Source of the DNA: Streptoverticillium olivoreticuli subsp. olivoreticuli
GTDB lineage: Bacteria; Actinomycetota; Actinomycetes; Streptomycetales; Streptomycetaceae
DNA length: 64,000 nt
Direction of reading: 5' to 3'
NCBI RefSeq assembly: GCF_003391135.1
Contig: NZ_CP031455.1
Coordinates: 6,060,001 to 6,124,000, forward strand
In this document: one piece after another, positions 34,887 to 45,701 of the stretch
Numbering within the stretch: position 1 is the stretch's first letter
Layout: each line of letters opens with the position of its first letter
The notes under the pieces: generated by a model
Seen by the model: the letters and a program-made list of their open reading frames with translations, nothing else
Databases searched by the model: none
Told to the model about the DNA's origin: nothing
Position numbers and translations under genes: made by a program

Positions 34887-36281
34887 TCAAGGCCGCGTCA
34901 TCCGCAGTACGTCCAGCGCCGCGTCCAGCTCCTCGCGCGTCAGCAACCCCCGCTCCACATAGCCCGATTCCAGCACCACGTCCCGGATCGTCTTCCGCTC
35001 CGCGAGCGACTTCTTCGCCACCTTCGCCGCCTCCTCGTACCCGATGTAGCGATTCAGCGGTGTGACGACGGACGGCGAGGACTCCGCGTACTCCCGCGCC
35101 CGCTCCACATTGGCGGTGATGCCGTCGACCGTGCGGTCCGCCAGCAGCCGGGACGCGTTCGCGAGCAGCCGGACGGACTCCAGCAGGTTCTTCGCCATGA
35201 CCGGGAGCATCACGTTGAGCTCGAAGTTCCCGGCGGCGCCCGCCGTGGCCACGGTCGCGTCGTTGCCGACGACCTGCGCGGCCACCATCAGGACCGCCTC
35301 GGGGATCACCGGGTTGACCTTCCCCGGCATGATCGACGAGCCCGGCTGGAGGTCGGGGAGGCTGATCTCGGCCAGGCCGGTGCGCGGGCCGGAGGACATC
35401 CAGCGCAGATCGTTGGAGATCTTGGTGAGGCCGACCGCGATCGTGCGCAGCTGGCCGCTGGTCTCCACCAGGCCGTCGCGCGCGCCCTGCGCCTCGAAGT
35501 GGTCACGCGCCTCGGTCAGCGGCAGCCCGGTGGTGCGGGCGACCTCCGCGATGACGGCGGCGGAGAAGCCCGCCGGGGTGTTGATGCCGGTGCCCACGGC
35601 CGTGCCGCCGAGGGGGAGTTCGGCGAGGCGGGGCAGGGAGGCGAGCAGCCGCTCGACGCCGTAGCGCACCTGCGCCGCGTAGCCGCCGAACTCCTGGCCG
35701 AGGGTGACGGGCGTGGCGTCCATCAGGTGTGTGCGGCCCGACTTGACGACGTCCGCGAACTCGGCGGCCTTGCGCTCCAGCGCTTCCGCCAGGTGCTCCA
35801 GCGCCGGGATCAGATCGCCCGTGACGGCCGCGGTGGCGGCGATGTGGATGCTGGAGGGGAAGACGTCGTTGGAGCTCTGCGAGGCGTTGACGTGGTCGTT
35901 GGGGTGCACGTCACGGCCGAGGCGCTCGGTGGCGAGGGTGGCGATGACTTCGTTGGCGTTCATGTTGGACGACGTGCCCGAGCCGGTCTGGAAGACGTCG
36001 ATCGGGAAGTGGTCGTCCCAGCGCCCTTCCGCCACCTCGTCCGCCGCCTCCGCGACGGCCTCCGCGACATCCTTGTCGATCACGCCGAGCTCGGCGTTGA
36101 CCTTGGCGGCGGCGGCCTTGATCCGGGCCAGCGCCTCGATGTGCGCCCGCTCCAGGCGCTGCCCGCTGACGGGGAAGTTCTCCACCGCCCGCTGGGTCTG
36201 CGCGCGCCACTTGGCACGGGCCGGGACCCGCACCTCTCCCATGGAGTCGTGCTCGGTCCGGTACTGCTCACTGTCGGTCAT
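34887..36281 (-). CDS. fumC: Class II fumarate hydratase
   Basis: 464 residues. The superfamily signature GSSIMPGKVNP is present, with the active-site loops TGSGTSSNMNANEV, HPNDHVNASQSSND and KSGRTHLMDATPV. It converts fumarate to malate in the TCA cycle without an iron-sulfur cluster. The ATG at 36281 is preferred because AGGAGG lies nine bases upstream; a GTG at 36287 is too close to it. A second, unrelated fumarase is encoded at 37980. Confidence 0.95.
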   Translation of the reverse strand: MTDSEQYRTEHDSMGEVRVPARAKWRAQTQRAVENFPVSGQRLERAHIEALARIKAAAAKVNAELGVIDKDVAEAVAEAADEVAEGRWDDHFPIDVFQTGSGTSSNMNANEVIATLATERLGRDVHPNDHVNASQSSNDVFPSSIHIAATAAVTGDLIPALEHLAEALERKAAEFADVVKSGRTHLMDATPVTLGQEFGGYAAQVRYGVERLLASLPRLAELPLGGTAVGTGINTPAGFSAAVIAEVARTTGLPLTEARDHFEAQGARDGLVETSGQLRTIAVGLTKISNDLRWMSSGPRTGLAEISLPDLQPGSSIMPGKVNPVIPEAVLMVAAQVVGNDATVATAGAAGNFELNVMLPVMAKNLLESVRLLANASRLLADRTVDGITANVERAREYAESSPSVVTPLNRYIGYEEAAKVAKKSLAERKTIRDVVLESGYVERGLLTREELDAALDVLRMTRP

Positions 36282-36389
36282 CGTCACTTACCTCCTGTCC
36301 AGCACAGCGTTTGTCCGGTCCGACGTGTTCCCAAGAGGCACTCCCACCTAGTAAATACCGCGGGTAACAACTGAAATCGGGGAGGCTCC

Positions 36390-37907
36390 ATGACACGCAG
36401 ACCCACCCTGCGCTGTGCCCTCGCCGCCGTCGCCGCGTTCACCGCGGCGCTCGGCGGCATGGCCGCCACCGGACCCACCGCCCAGGCCGCCGGCCGTACG
36501 GCCGCCTCCACCCCCCTGAGCCCGGAACTGGAGAAGATCCGCGCCGCCGAGGCGACCGGGCTGTACGGCGACGCCACCGAGCGCCCGCTCGCCGACCGCA
36601 AGACCTCGCTGGTCTCGCTCGGCGACAGCGAGATCTCCGGCGAGGGCGTCGGCACCTACGAGCCGGGCACCGCCGGCCCCACCAACTGGTGCCACCGCTC
36701 GCCCGACTCCGCCATCCACCGCACCACCATCCCCGCCGACGTGACCTACAACGTCGCCTGCTCCGGCGCCGCCACCGGCAACATCCGCATCGGCGGCGGC
36801 AAGCAGTACGCGGACGAGCTGGTGCAGAGCGACGCGCTGGCGATCAAGGCCCGCAACACCCACGTCAAGCTGGTCCTGCTGGTCGCGGGAGCCAACGACG
36901 ACCTCCAGTTCGGCCCCGTGATGACCGACTGCGTCGAGCGCTACCTGCTGCTCCAGGGCACCTGCGAGCCGAAGTACGCGCCGGGGTGGCAGGCCCGCGT
37001 CGACGGCCTCGTGCCCAAGGTCGAGCAGACCGTACGGGACCTGCGGACCGTCATGACGGGCGCGGGCTACGCCGACGGCGACTACAAGCTCGTCGTCATG
37101 GGCTACCCCAGCCCCATCTCGCCCGACTTCGAGGACAACCCCGACTACCCGGGCAAGATCCCGGGCGGCTGCGTCGGCTACACCTCCGACGCCGCGTGGG
37201 GGCGCAACACCGCCGTGCCCGCCTTCGAGCGCGGCATGCGCGAGGTCGCCCGCGACACCGGCGCGATCTTCCTCGACAACTCGCGCCTCTTCCACGGCCA
37301 CGAGGTGTGCACGGAGAACACCTGGGCGCGCGGCCTCTACATCGACCTGTCCAACCCCTTCCCCCCGGACGCCAACTCCGTGCGCCAGTCCTTCCACCCC
37401 AACTACCGCGGCCACGGCGCCTTCGCGTCCTGCCTGAGCCGGCTCTACGCCTCCGGCTACCGCGAGGCGGGCTGCACGGACCCGGCGAGCACGGGGTCAC
37501 CGGTGCTGTACAAGGGCGCGTGGGACGACGCGTACAAGCCGCTGAAGAACGAGGCGACGGGCGCGTGCGTGGACGCGTACGCGGCGAGCAGCCGCAACGG
37601 CACGGAGGTCGGGGGCTGGCCCTGCTCCGGTGCGCGCAACCAGGGCTGGTGGTACGACGCGTCGCGGAAGTCCGTGCACACGGAGTTGTCGCAGGACCGG
37701 TGTGTGGATGTGCCGGGTGGAAAGTATGCGGCCGGTGCGGCTGTCGAGCTGTGGGATTGCCACGGTGGCGTCAACCAGCAGTTCGTACGGGACGGTTCGA
37801 CGTTCCGCCCGGTGGGCGCGCCTGATCTGTGCTTGACGCTCGCTGCGGCGAAGGATCCGGTGAAGTTGCAGCGCTGCGACGGCTCGTCGGCCCAGCGCTT
37901 CGCGTAG
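36390..37907 (+). CDS. Secreted SGNH hydrolase with ricin-type lectin domain
   Basis: 505 residues with a signal peptide (AAVAAFTAALGGMAATGPTAQA). The SGNH hydrolase domain (about 65-365) has GDSEISGEG with the Ser nucleophile, ACSGAATGNI, GANDD and FHPNYRGHGA with the catalytic His. The last 130 residues are a beta-trefoil lectin domain (QGWWYDASRKSVH, CVDVPGG, VELWDCHGGVNQQF, LQRCDGSSAQRF). It is probably an extracellular esterase targeted to carbohydrate. GGGGAGG precedes the ATG. Confidence 0.88.
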   Translation: MTRRPTLRCALAAVAAFTAALGGMAATGPTAQAAGRTAASTPLSPELEKIRAAEATGLYGDATERPLADRKTSLVSLGDSEISGEGVGTYEPGTAGPTNWCHRSPDSAIHRTTIPADVTYNVACSGAATGNIRIGGGKQYADELVQSDALAIKARNTHVKLVLLVAGANDDLQFGPVMTDCVERYLLLQGTCEPKYAPGWQARVDGLVPKVEQTVRDLRTVMTGAGYADGDYKLVVMGYPSPISPDFEDNPDYPGKIPGGCVGYTSDAAWGRNTAVPAFERGMREVARDTGAIFLDNSRLFHGHEVCTENTWARGLYIDLSNPFPPDANSVRQSFHPNYRGHGAFASCLSRLYASGYREAGCTDPASTGSPVLYKGAWDDAYKPLKNEATGACVDAYAASSRNGTEVGGWPCSGARNQGWWYDASRKSVHTELSQDRCVDVPGGKYAAGAAVELWDCHGGVNQQFVRDGSTFRPVGAPDLCLTLAAAKDPVKLQRCDGSSAQRFA

Positions 37908-37926
37908 GAGCGCCCTGCGGGCGCGG

Positions 37927-37972
37927 CCTCAAGCGCCGGACGGGCCGAAATCAGCCCGTCCGGCGCTTGAGG
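37927..37972. terminator. Palindromic terminator of the dispersed repeat family (copy 4)
   Basis: Arms 37927-37945 and 37954-37972 are perfect 19-bp complements (CCTCAAGCGCCGGACGGGC) around an eight-base loop. The arm contains the core of the dispersed repeats. It lies between the convergent SGNH-lectin and class I fumarase genes. Confidence 0.85.
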
Positions 37973-37979
37973 ACCAGCG

Positions 37980-39650
<1,671 letters not shown>

Positions 39651-39796
39651 TGCGGCCATTCCTCACTCGGCAGACATGCTGGCTACTGCGACAGCACCCA
39701 CAAGCGTAGAGCGCGGGGCCCGGCGCGCGGCTGTGAGGTAAGGCTCACCGGCATCCGCCCCTGTCGCGATCTATCGCGTTTCGCTACCCTGACGGG

Positions 39797-40462
39797 GTGG
39801 ACGAGTCATCGCGCGAGAAGCGCTCCCCGGTGAAGCTGGAGAAGACCGCTCCGGCGGAGGGGGCGCTGCGCGCCTCCGACGCCGACCGGGACCGGACGGC
39901 GGACATCCTGCGCGAGGCGCTGGGCGAGGGCCGGATCACGGCCGAGGAGCACGCAGAGCGGGTCGGCGCGGTGTACGAGGCGCGCACCGTCGGCGAGCTG
40001 GAGCCGCTGATCCGCGACCTCCCCCTCCCGGACCGGTCCGCGCCCGCCGCGGTCACGCGCCCGTACGACGCATCGGTGCGCCCCGGTGGTGAGCCCGCCG
40101 AGAATCTCATCGCCGTCTTCGGCGGCGCCACGCGCAAGGGCCGCTGGCGCGTTCCCCGGCGGACCAATGCCTTCGCCCTGTTCGGCGGGGTGGAGATCGA
40201 CCTGACGGAGGCGGTCTTCGAGCAGCGGGAGATCGTCATCAACGCCACCGCGATCTTCGGCGGCGTCGAGATCAGGGTGCCGGAGAACGTCACCCTGCGC
40301 TCCACGGGCACCGGCATTTTCGGCGGTTTCGAGGTGAAGGTCTCCGAGGCGCCGGACGAGGCCGCCCCGGTCGTGACGGTGATGGGCTTCGCGATCTTCG
40401 GGGGCGTGGAGGCCAAACCCAAGCGCGGCAAGCGCCTTCGGAACCTCCGGGCGCGCGCCTGA
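39797..40462 (+). CDS. DUF1707 and LiaF-like wall-stress protein
   Basis: 221 residues, no membrane helix. The N-terminal DUF1707 domain reads RASDADRDRTADILREALGEGRITAEEHAERV. The C-terminal half has the repeated IFGGVEI pattern of the cell-wall-active antibiotic response (LiaF-type) domain: LFGGVEIDL, IFGGVEIRV, IFGGFEVKV, IFGGVEAKP. A role in envelope-stress sensing is likely by family. It starts with GTG and diverges from the class I fumarase gene. Confidence 0.88.
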   Translation: MDESSREKRSPVKLEKTAPAEGALRASDADRDRTADILREALGEGRITAEEHAERVGAVYEARTVGELEPLIRDLPLPDRSAPAAVTRPYDASVRPGGEPAENLIAVFGGATRKGRWRVPRRTNAFALFGGVEIDLTEAVFEQREIVINATAIFGGVEIRVPENVTLRSTGTGIFGGFEVKVSEAPDEAAPVVTVMGFAIFGGVEAKPKRGKRLRNLRARA

Positions 40463-40632
40463 TCGCGGGTCACTCCGTTCCGCTCATGGCAACGGTGTGA
40501 ATAAGCACGCGCACAGCGGGTAAAGCTTGGTGCATCGTCTCTCGTACGGCTGCCGGTGCGAATGGCCGTGCGCAGTGGAGGCGGGCAAAGGTGACTCAAT
40601 CGGCCAAGCCAAGCCGTCGTCAGGAGTAGACC

Positions 40633-40989
40633 GTGCTGCTACCGCATCAGCCCCTGCCTGAAGCCGCCGTACCGTCCCAGCGGATGCCCGCCCGGGATCA
40701 GGCCGGCCCCTGGCATTCGGAGGCGGTGTGCCGCCGGGATGAAGCCGGGCTCTTCTTCGCACCATCCAAGGAACCAACGGCCGCTCGGCTCTCCCGGGAG
40801 GAGGCCGCCAAGCGCGTCTGCGCGCGCTGCCCCGTGATGGTCGAGTGCCGGGAGCACGCGCTGCTCCAGCCGGAGCCCTATGGAGTGTGGGGCGGGCTGA
40901 CCGCTGCGGAGCGCCGCGTCGTCCTGGCCCGGCGCCGTCGGCGCGAGGCGGAACTGCAGCGTACGACGCGCATCGCCGCGGCGGGCTGA
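40633..40989 (+). CDS. wblI: WhiB-family Fe-S transcription factor (WblI-like)
   Basis: 118 residues. The four cluster-binding Cys are visible: one in WHSEAVCRR and three in VCARCPVMVEC. The family motif GVWGGLTAAERR and a basic C-terminal tail (RRRRREAEL) for DNA or sigma-factor contact follow. A 4Fe-4S or redox-sensing regulator role is expected. The GTG at 40633 has AGGAG upstream. Assignment to wblI rests on its length and on its place next to glpX, recalled from S. coelicolor. Confidence 0.85.
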   Translation: MLLPHQPLPEAAVPSQRMPARDQAGPWHSEAVCRRDEAGLFFAPSKEPTAARLSREEAAKRVCARCPVMVECREHALLQPEPYGVWGGLTAAERRVVLARRRRREAELQRTTRIAAAG

Positions 40990-41149
40990 CCGTTCGACCG
41001 TGCCCGGGCAGGCAGGGGGCAGCCCGGGTGCGGATCCCGTCCCGGGCCGCCGGGCGGGCTCGGGGGTGCGGGCCGGCCCGCACCGATGGAGCCCGCCCGG
41101 CGGCCTCGGCGTGTGACCCGGCGCGTGCGCAGGCCGCCGGGGCGGAGCG

Positions 41150-42181
41150 TCAGCTGGGGCGCTCGAAGTCGACCCTGCTGTAGGCGCGCAGCTTGGACAG
41201 CCGGTGCGTGGAGTCGATCTGCCGGATGGTGCCCGACTTGGACCGCATCACCAGGGACTGCGTGGTCGCGGTCTCCGCGCGGTAGCGCACCCCGCGCAGC
41301 AGCTCGCCGTCCGTGATGCCGGTGGCGACGAAGAAGACGTTCTCGCCGCTGACCAGGTCGTTCGTGTGCAGGACCTTGCCGAGGTCGTGGCCCGCGCCCA
41401 GCGCGCGCTCCCGCTCCTCCTCGTCCTTGGGCCACAGCTTGGCCTGGATCGTGCCGCCGAGGCACTTGATGGCACAGGCCGTGATGATGCCCTCGGGCGT
41501 ACCGCCGATGCCGAGCAGCAGGTCCACGCCCGTGCCCTCGCGCACGGCCATGATGGCGCCGGCCACGTCGCCGTCGGAGATGAACTTGATGCGGGCGCCG
41601 GCCTCGCGGATCTCCTTGACGATGCCGTCGTGGCGGGGGCGGTCGAGGACGACGACGGTCACGTCCTCCGGCGAGGAGTGCTTCGCCTTCGCAACGCGGC
41701 GGATGTTGACGCCCACCGGGGCGTCGATGTCGACGTAGTCGGCGGCCTCGGGGCCGGTGACCAGTTTGTCCATGTAGAAGACCGCGGACGGGTCGAACAT
41801 GGAGCCCCGGTCGGCGACGGCCATGACGGAGACCGCGTTGGCCATGCCCTTGGCCGTGAGGGTCGTGCCGTCCACCGGGTCCACGGCGACGTCGCACTCG
41901 GCGCCGGTCCCGTCGCCCACGCGCTCGCCGTTGTAGAGCATGGGGGCGTTGTCCTTCTCGCCCTCGCCGATGACGACGACGCCGTTCATGGAGACGGTGC
42001 CGATGAGGGCGCGCATGGCCTTGACCGCGGCGCCGTCCGCGCCGTTCTTGTCACCGCGCCCGACCCAGCGGCCCGACGCCATCGCGCCGGCCTCGGTGAC
42101 CCGGACGAGCTCCAGGGCGAGGTTGCGGTCGGGGGCCTCGGGGCTGACCTCGAGCGGGGACGGCAGATGATTTTCGGTCAT
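41150..42181 (-). CDS. glpX: Class II fructose-1,6-bisphosphatase
   Basis: 343 residues. GlpX motifs include RGDKNGADGAAVKAMR, VVIGEGEKDNAPML and the metal-binding DPVDGTTLTAKG. It hydrolyses fructose 1,6-bisphosphate in gluconeogenesis and is the usual fructose-bisphosphatase of actinobacteria. AAAGG lies upstream of the ATG. It is convergent with the WhiB-family gene. Confidence 0.95.
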   Translation of the reverse strand: MTENHLPSPLEVSPEAPDRNLALELVRVTEAGAMASGRWVGRGDKNGADGAAVKAMRALIGTVSMNGVVVIGEGEKDNAPMLYNGERVGDGTGAECDVAVDPVDGTTLTAKGMANAVSVMAVADRGSMFDPSAVFYMDKLVTGPEAADYVDIDAPVGVNIRRVAKAKHSSPEDVTVVVLDRPRHDGIVKEIREAGARIKFISDGDVAGAIMAVREGTGVDLLLGIGGTPEGIITACAIKCLGGTIQAKLWPKDEEERERALGAGHDLGKVLHTNDLVSGENVFFVATGITDGELLRGVRYRAETATTQSLVMRSKSGTIRQIDSTHRLSKLRAYSRVDFERPS

Positions 42182-42383
42182 CGGAGCGCACCTTTCTGTA
42201 CGGCGACGGCCGTGGAACCCCTCGTCCCCCGAAGGGGGCAGAGGGTGAGGGTGCTGCTGACTTTATCGGTTGACCGCGAGAGTGAGCAGGCCACCCCACG
42301 CATGAGCGGCGTCAAGGTCTTCCGGTGACTCCCGGTGCGGCACCGGCGTCAAGATCGGCGCGGCCATGAGGGACGATGGGGGC

Positions 42384-42917
42384 GTGGCAGGTAGGAACCC
42401 TAAGGCGCAGACCGTACGGAACATGTTGCTGGCACTGGTGGTGATCGTCCCGGTGGCCCTCGTCAGCTATGTCTTCATCCCGCACGACGACAAGAAGGAC
42501 CCCGTCAGGACCGTCGACTACCGGGTGGAGCTCGACACGGCCCGGCGCGCCGCGCCGTACCCCGTCGCCGCGCCCGAGGGGCTGGCCGCGGGCTGGCGCG
42601 CGACCTCGGTCTCGTACCGCGCGGGCGGCAAGGACGGCTCGGCCTGGCACCTCGGCTTCCTCGACCCGGACACGCAGTACGTCGCGGTCGAGCAGAGCGA
42701 CGGCCCGTCCGCGTCGTTCGTCGACAACGTGACGCAGGGCGCGACGAAGACCCCCAGGACCGAGAAGGTGGGGGACGCCACCTGGCGGCGCTACGAGGGC
42801 GAGAAGTACAACGCCCTGGTGCGCGAGGAGCACGGCGTGACGACGGTGGTCACCGGCACCGCCGCGCCGGAGCGGCTGACGAAAATGGCCGCCGCGCTCA
42901 AGGCCGGAAAGGCCTGA
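42384..42917 (+). CDS. DUF4245 membrane-anchored protein
   Basis: 177 residues. One N-terminal helix (MLLALVVIVPVALVSYVFIP) is followed by an extracytoplasmic domain with YRVELDTARRAAPYPV, GWRATSVSYR and a WHLGFLDPDTQYVAVEQ segment, the DUF4245 pattern. Function unknown. The GTG at 42384 matches how family members begin (a short KAQTVRNM leader before the helix); an ATG at 42366 is also possible. No strong binding site is seen for either. Confidence 0.8.
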   Translation: MAGRNPKAQTVRNMLLALVVIVPVALVSYVFIPHDDKKDPVRTVDYRVELDTARRAAPYPVAAPEGLAAGWRATSVSYRAGGKDGSAWHLGFLDPDTQYVAVEQSDGPSASFVDNVTQGATKTPRTEKVGDATWRRYEGEKYNALVREEHGVTTVVTGTAAPERLTKMAAALKAGKA

Positions 42918-42931
42918 GCGCGACGGCTGGA

Positions 42932-43163
42932 TCAGACGGTGGTGACGACCTCGTCGTAGGACAGGCGCGGCGAGCGCGGACTGTGTCCTTCGGGGGGTAA
43001 CCCCCGGACCCCCAGCCGGGGGTCGGGGGCGCGTCTCCCGTCGGTTCTCAGACGGTCGTGACGACCTCGTCGTACGACAGGCGCGGCGAGCGCGGACTGT
43101 GTCCTTCGGGGGGTAACCCCCGGACCCCCAGCCGGGGGTCGGGGGCGCGACTGCCGTCGGTTC
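42932..43163 (-). repeat. Two tandem 116-bp units copying the nitroreductase 3' end
   Basis: Units at 42932-43047 and 43048-43163 differ at only a few bases. Each begins with a copy of the last 48 or so bases of the nitroreductase gene, including its stop codon, followed by a GC-rich hairpin segment (GGGGGTAACCCCC and CCCCCAGCCGGGGG). The real gene end starts the third copy at 43164. The array therefore offers two successive hairpins to the leftward transcript. Confidence 0.93.
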
Positions 43164-43754
43164 TCAGACGGTGGTGACGACCTCGTCGTACGACAGACGC
43201 GGCGAGCGCGGGAACCACGGGTTCTCGCCCGGCTTGCCGATGTTGACGACCATCAGCGGGGTGTGGTCGTCGTCCAGGAACTCCTTCTGGACGCCCGCGA
43301 AGTCGAAGCCGGTCATCGGGCCCGCGGCCAGACCGGCGGCGCGGATGCCGAGGATGAAGTACGCGGCCTGGAGGGCGCCGTTGACCGAGGCCGCACCCTC
43401 ACGGGCCGAACGCTCGCTGAAGAAGACGTCCTTGGCCTGCGGGAAGTGCGGGAACAGCGTCGGGAGCTCCTCGTGGAACTCGTTGTCCGCGGCGAGGATC
43501 GCGACGAGCGGCGCCGTACGGGTCTTGGGCTGGTTGCCCTCCGCCATGTGCGCCACCAGGCGCTCACGGGCCTCCTCGGAGCGGACCAGGACGACGCGCA
43601 GCGGCGACCCGTTGAACGCGGTCGGGGCGTACTTCACCAGGTCGTAGACGGCCTGGATCTGCTCGTCGGTCACCGGCTCGTCGGAGAAGGTGTTGGATGT
43701 ACGGGCCTCACGGAAGAGCAGGTCCTGGGCGGCGGGGTCGAGTGCGAGGGTCAT
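43164..43754 (-). CDS. Nitroreductase-family protein (RutE/HadB-like)
   Basis: 196 residues of the small nitroreductase subgroup: LFREARTSNTFSDEPVTDEQ, YAPTAFNGSPLRVV (FMN contact), FFSERSAREGAASVNGALQAAYFILGIRAAG and the end MVVNIGKP. The subgroup includes malonic semialdehyde reductases acting on short aldehydes with FMN. The substrate here is not known. GAAGG precedes the ATG. Its last codons are repeated downstream. Confidence 0.9.
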   Translation of the reverse strand: MTLALDPAAQDLLFREARTSNTFSDEPVTDEQIQAVYDLVKYAPTAFNGSPLRVVLVRSEEARERLVAHMAEGNQPKTRTAPLVAILAADNEFHEELPTLFPHFPQAKDVFFSERSAREGAASVNGALQAAYFILGIRAAGLAAGPMTGFDFAGVQKEFLDDDHTPLMVVNIGKPGENPWFPRSPRLSYDEVVTTV

Positions 43755-43899
43755 CGGGGCACGCCTTCTCTTTGGGTACGGAAATGTGTGCGGTAAGAGA
43801 TACTTTGGCGCGCAGTACGTTAACTTTCAACTAAATCCTGGGCATTGTGATGCGACTCACCTCCGGTGGGGGTGCGGTTGCTCGGGTCGCGGCTGTGTC

Positions 43900-44027
43900 C
43901 CGGGTGCGGGTCCGTTGCCGCCTGCGGCGGGAGCGGCCTGCGGCCGCGTCCTCAATCGCCGGACGGGCTGAGTTTGCGCACCCCGGGGGTCTGGGGGCGG
44001 AGCCCCGGCCGCGGCGGAGCCGCGCAT
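43900..44027. repeat. Dispersed GC-rich intergenic repeat, copy 5
   Basis: Contains GGGTGCGGGTCCGTTGCCGC, CTGCGGCCGCG and TCAATCGCCGGACGGGCTGA, followed by GGGGGCGGAGCCCC. It matches copy 2 and especially copy 6 and lies after the xseB stop. Confidence 0.75.
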
Positions 44028-44042
44028 CAGACGCTGCGGGAG

Positions 44043-44309
44043 TCAGTCCTGCGGGCCTTCAGCGGCCGGGGAATCCGCCGCAAGCGCGGCGTCGAGGCGG
44101 GCGCGCGCCCCCTCCAGCCAATGCCGGCACACCTTCGAGAGCTCCTCACCCCGCTCCCACAGCGCCAGCGACTCCTCCAGCGTCGTACCGCCCGCCTCCA
44201 AGCGCCGCACGACCTCGATCAGCTCATCCCGCGCCTGCTCGTACCCCAGCACGCTCTCGCCCGCGTCGCCCTCAGCATCGGCAGCGGCAGCCGCATCCGT
44301 CTTCGCCAT
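44043..44309 (-). CDS. xseB: Exodeoxyribonuclease VII small subunit
   Basis: 88 residues. The family core YEQARDELIEVVRRLEAGGTTLEESLALWERGEELSKVCRHWL is complete. It pairs with XseA, encoded just upstream, to degrade single-stranded DNA. The ATG at 44309 lies 10 bases after the xseA stop; a longer start at 44339 would overlap it. Acidic Ala-rich ends are common in actinobacterial XseB. Confidence 0.92.
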   Translation of the reverse strand: MAKTDAAAAADAEGDAGESVLGYEQARDELIEVVRRLEAGGTTLEESLALWERGEELSKVCRHWLEGARARLDAALAADSPAAEGPQD

Positions 44310-44319
44310 GCGGCCAAGC

Positions 44320-45540
44320 CTAAGCGGGGGGTGTGACAACGGCCCGCACCGTGAACTCGCCCTCCGCGACCCGCGCCCGCAGTTCCTCCTCCGCCGCGAC
44401 CTCGTCGGCGGCGCGCACCACCGAGCCGTCCGCGTGCTGGAGCACCGCGTACCCGCGGCGCAGCGTCGCCGCCGGGGACAGGCCGACCACGCGCGCGTGG
44501 GTGTGCGTCAGCTCCGAGTCCGCGCGGTCCAGCCGGTTGCCGAAGGCGCGCCGCCCGCGTTCCGTGAACGCCGCGACATGGGCCTCCCGCTCGTCCACCA
44601 TCCGCTGCGGCCGCTCCATGCTCGGGCGCGCCCGCACGGAGGCCAGCCCGCGCTCCTCGCGCTCCAGGTGCCCGGTGACACAGCGCAGCGCGCGGTCCCG
44701 CAGCTGCCGTACGCGGAGCAGTTCCTCGCCCACGTCCGGCACGACCCGCTTCGCCGCGTCCGTGGGCGTGGACGCGCGCAGGTCGGCGACCAGGTCCAGC
44801 AGGGGGGTGTCCGGTTCGTGGCCGATCGCGGACACCACCGGCGTACGGCACGCGGCCACCGCCCGTACGAGCTGCTCGTCCGAGAACGGCAGCAGGTCCT
44901 CCACGCTGCCGCCGCCGCGCGCCACGACGATCACGTCCACGTCCGGGTCGGCGTCCAGCTCGGCCACCGCCTCGATCACGCGCGGCACGGCGTGCACGCC
45001 CTGCACCGGGACGTTGCGCACCTCGAAGCGGACCGCGGGCCAGCGGTGCCGGGCGTTCTCCAGCACGTCGCGCTCCGCGGCGGAGGCGCGGCCGCAGACC
45101 AGCCCGACGAGCTGCGGCAGGAACGGCAGCGGCCGCTTGCGCTCGGCGGCGAACAGGCCCTCCGCGGCGAGCGACTTCTTCAGCTGCTCCAGCCGCGCCA
45201 GCAGCTCACCGACGCCGACCGGCCTGATCGCGGCGGCGCGCAGCGAGAGCGAGCCGCGCGGCGCGTACCACTCGGGCTTGGCGTGCACGACGACGCGCGC
45301 GCCCTCCGAGACGACGTCGGCGACCTCGTCGAACACGGCGCGGTAGCAGGTGACGGACAGCGAGATGTCGTGCGACGGGTCGCGCAGGGTCAGGAACACG
45401 ACACCCGCGCCCGGACGGCGGGACAGCTGGGTGATCTGCCCTTCGACCCATACGGCGCCCAGCCGGTCGATCCACCCGCCGATGAGACGGGACACCTGCC
45501 CTACGGGGATCGGAGCGTCGGGTGACGTGTTGAGGGCCAT
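44320..45540 (-). CDS. xseA: Exodeoxyribonuclease VII large subunit
   Basis: 406 residues. An N-terminal OB-fold (VWVEGQITQLSRRPGAGVVFLTLRD) is followed by the catalytic domain with VDVIVVARGGGSVEDLLPFSDE, SAIGHEPDTPLLDLVADLRASTPTDAA and a helical C-terminal region for small-subunit binding. It digests single-stranded DNA in repair and recombination. The start at 45540 is placed by homology, since no strong binding site is seen and longer readings enter the repeat upstream. Confidence 0.94.
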   Translation of the reverse strand: MALNTSPDAPIPVGQVSRLIGGWIDRLGAVWVEGQITQLSRRPGAGVVFLTLRDPSHDISLSVTCYRAVFDEVADVVSEGARVVVHAKPEWYAPRGSLSLRAAAIRPVGVGELLARLEQLKKSLAAEGLFAAERKRPLPFLPQLVGLVCGRASAAERDVLENARHRWPAVRFEVRNVPVQGVHAVPRVIEAVAELDADPDVDVIVVARGGGSVEDLLPFSDEQLVRAVAACRTPVVSAIGHEPDTPLLDLVADLRASTPTDAAKRVVPDVGEELLRVRQLRDRALRCVTGHLEREERGLASVRARPSMERPQRMVDEREAHVAAFTERGRRAFGNRLDRADSELTHTHARVVGLSPAATLRRGYAVLQHADGSVVRAADEVAAEEELRARVAEGEFTVRAVVTPPA

Positions 45541-45561
45541 GCGCTTGAGGGTAGCGGCGGG

Positions 45562-45645
45562 GGTGCGGGCCCGTTGCCGCCTGCGGCGGGGGCGGCCTGC
45601 GGCCGCGTCCTCAATCGCCGGACGGGCTGAATTCAGCCCGTGGGG
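45562..45645. repeat. Dispersed GC-rich intergenic repeat, copy 6
   Basis: Near-identical to copy 5: GTGCGGGCCCGTTGCCGCC, CTGCGGCCGCG, TCAATCGCCGGACGGGCTGA, then ATTCAGCCCGT, which makes ACGGGCTGAATTCAGCCCGT self-complementary. It sits between the xseA start and the permease stop. Confidence 0.75.
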
Positions 45646-45701
45646 GCACCTCCCAGCGGTAGCTGGGGGAGGGAAGCGGCGGGGCTGGGGAAAAAGACGC
45701 G

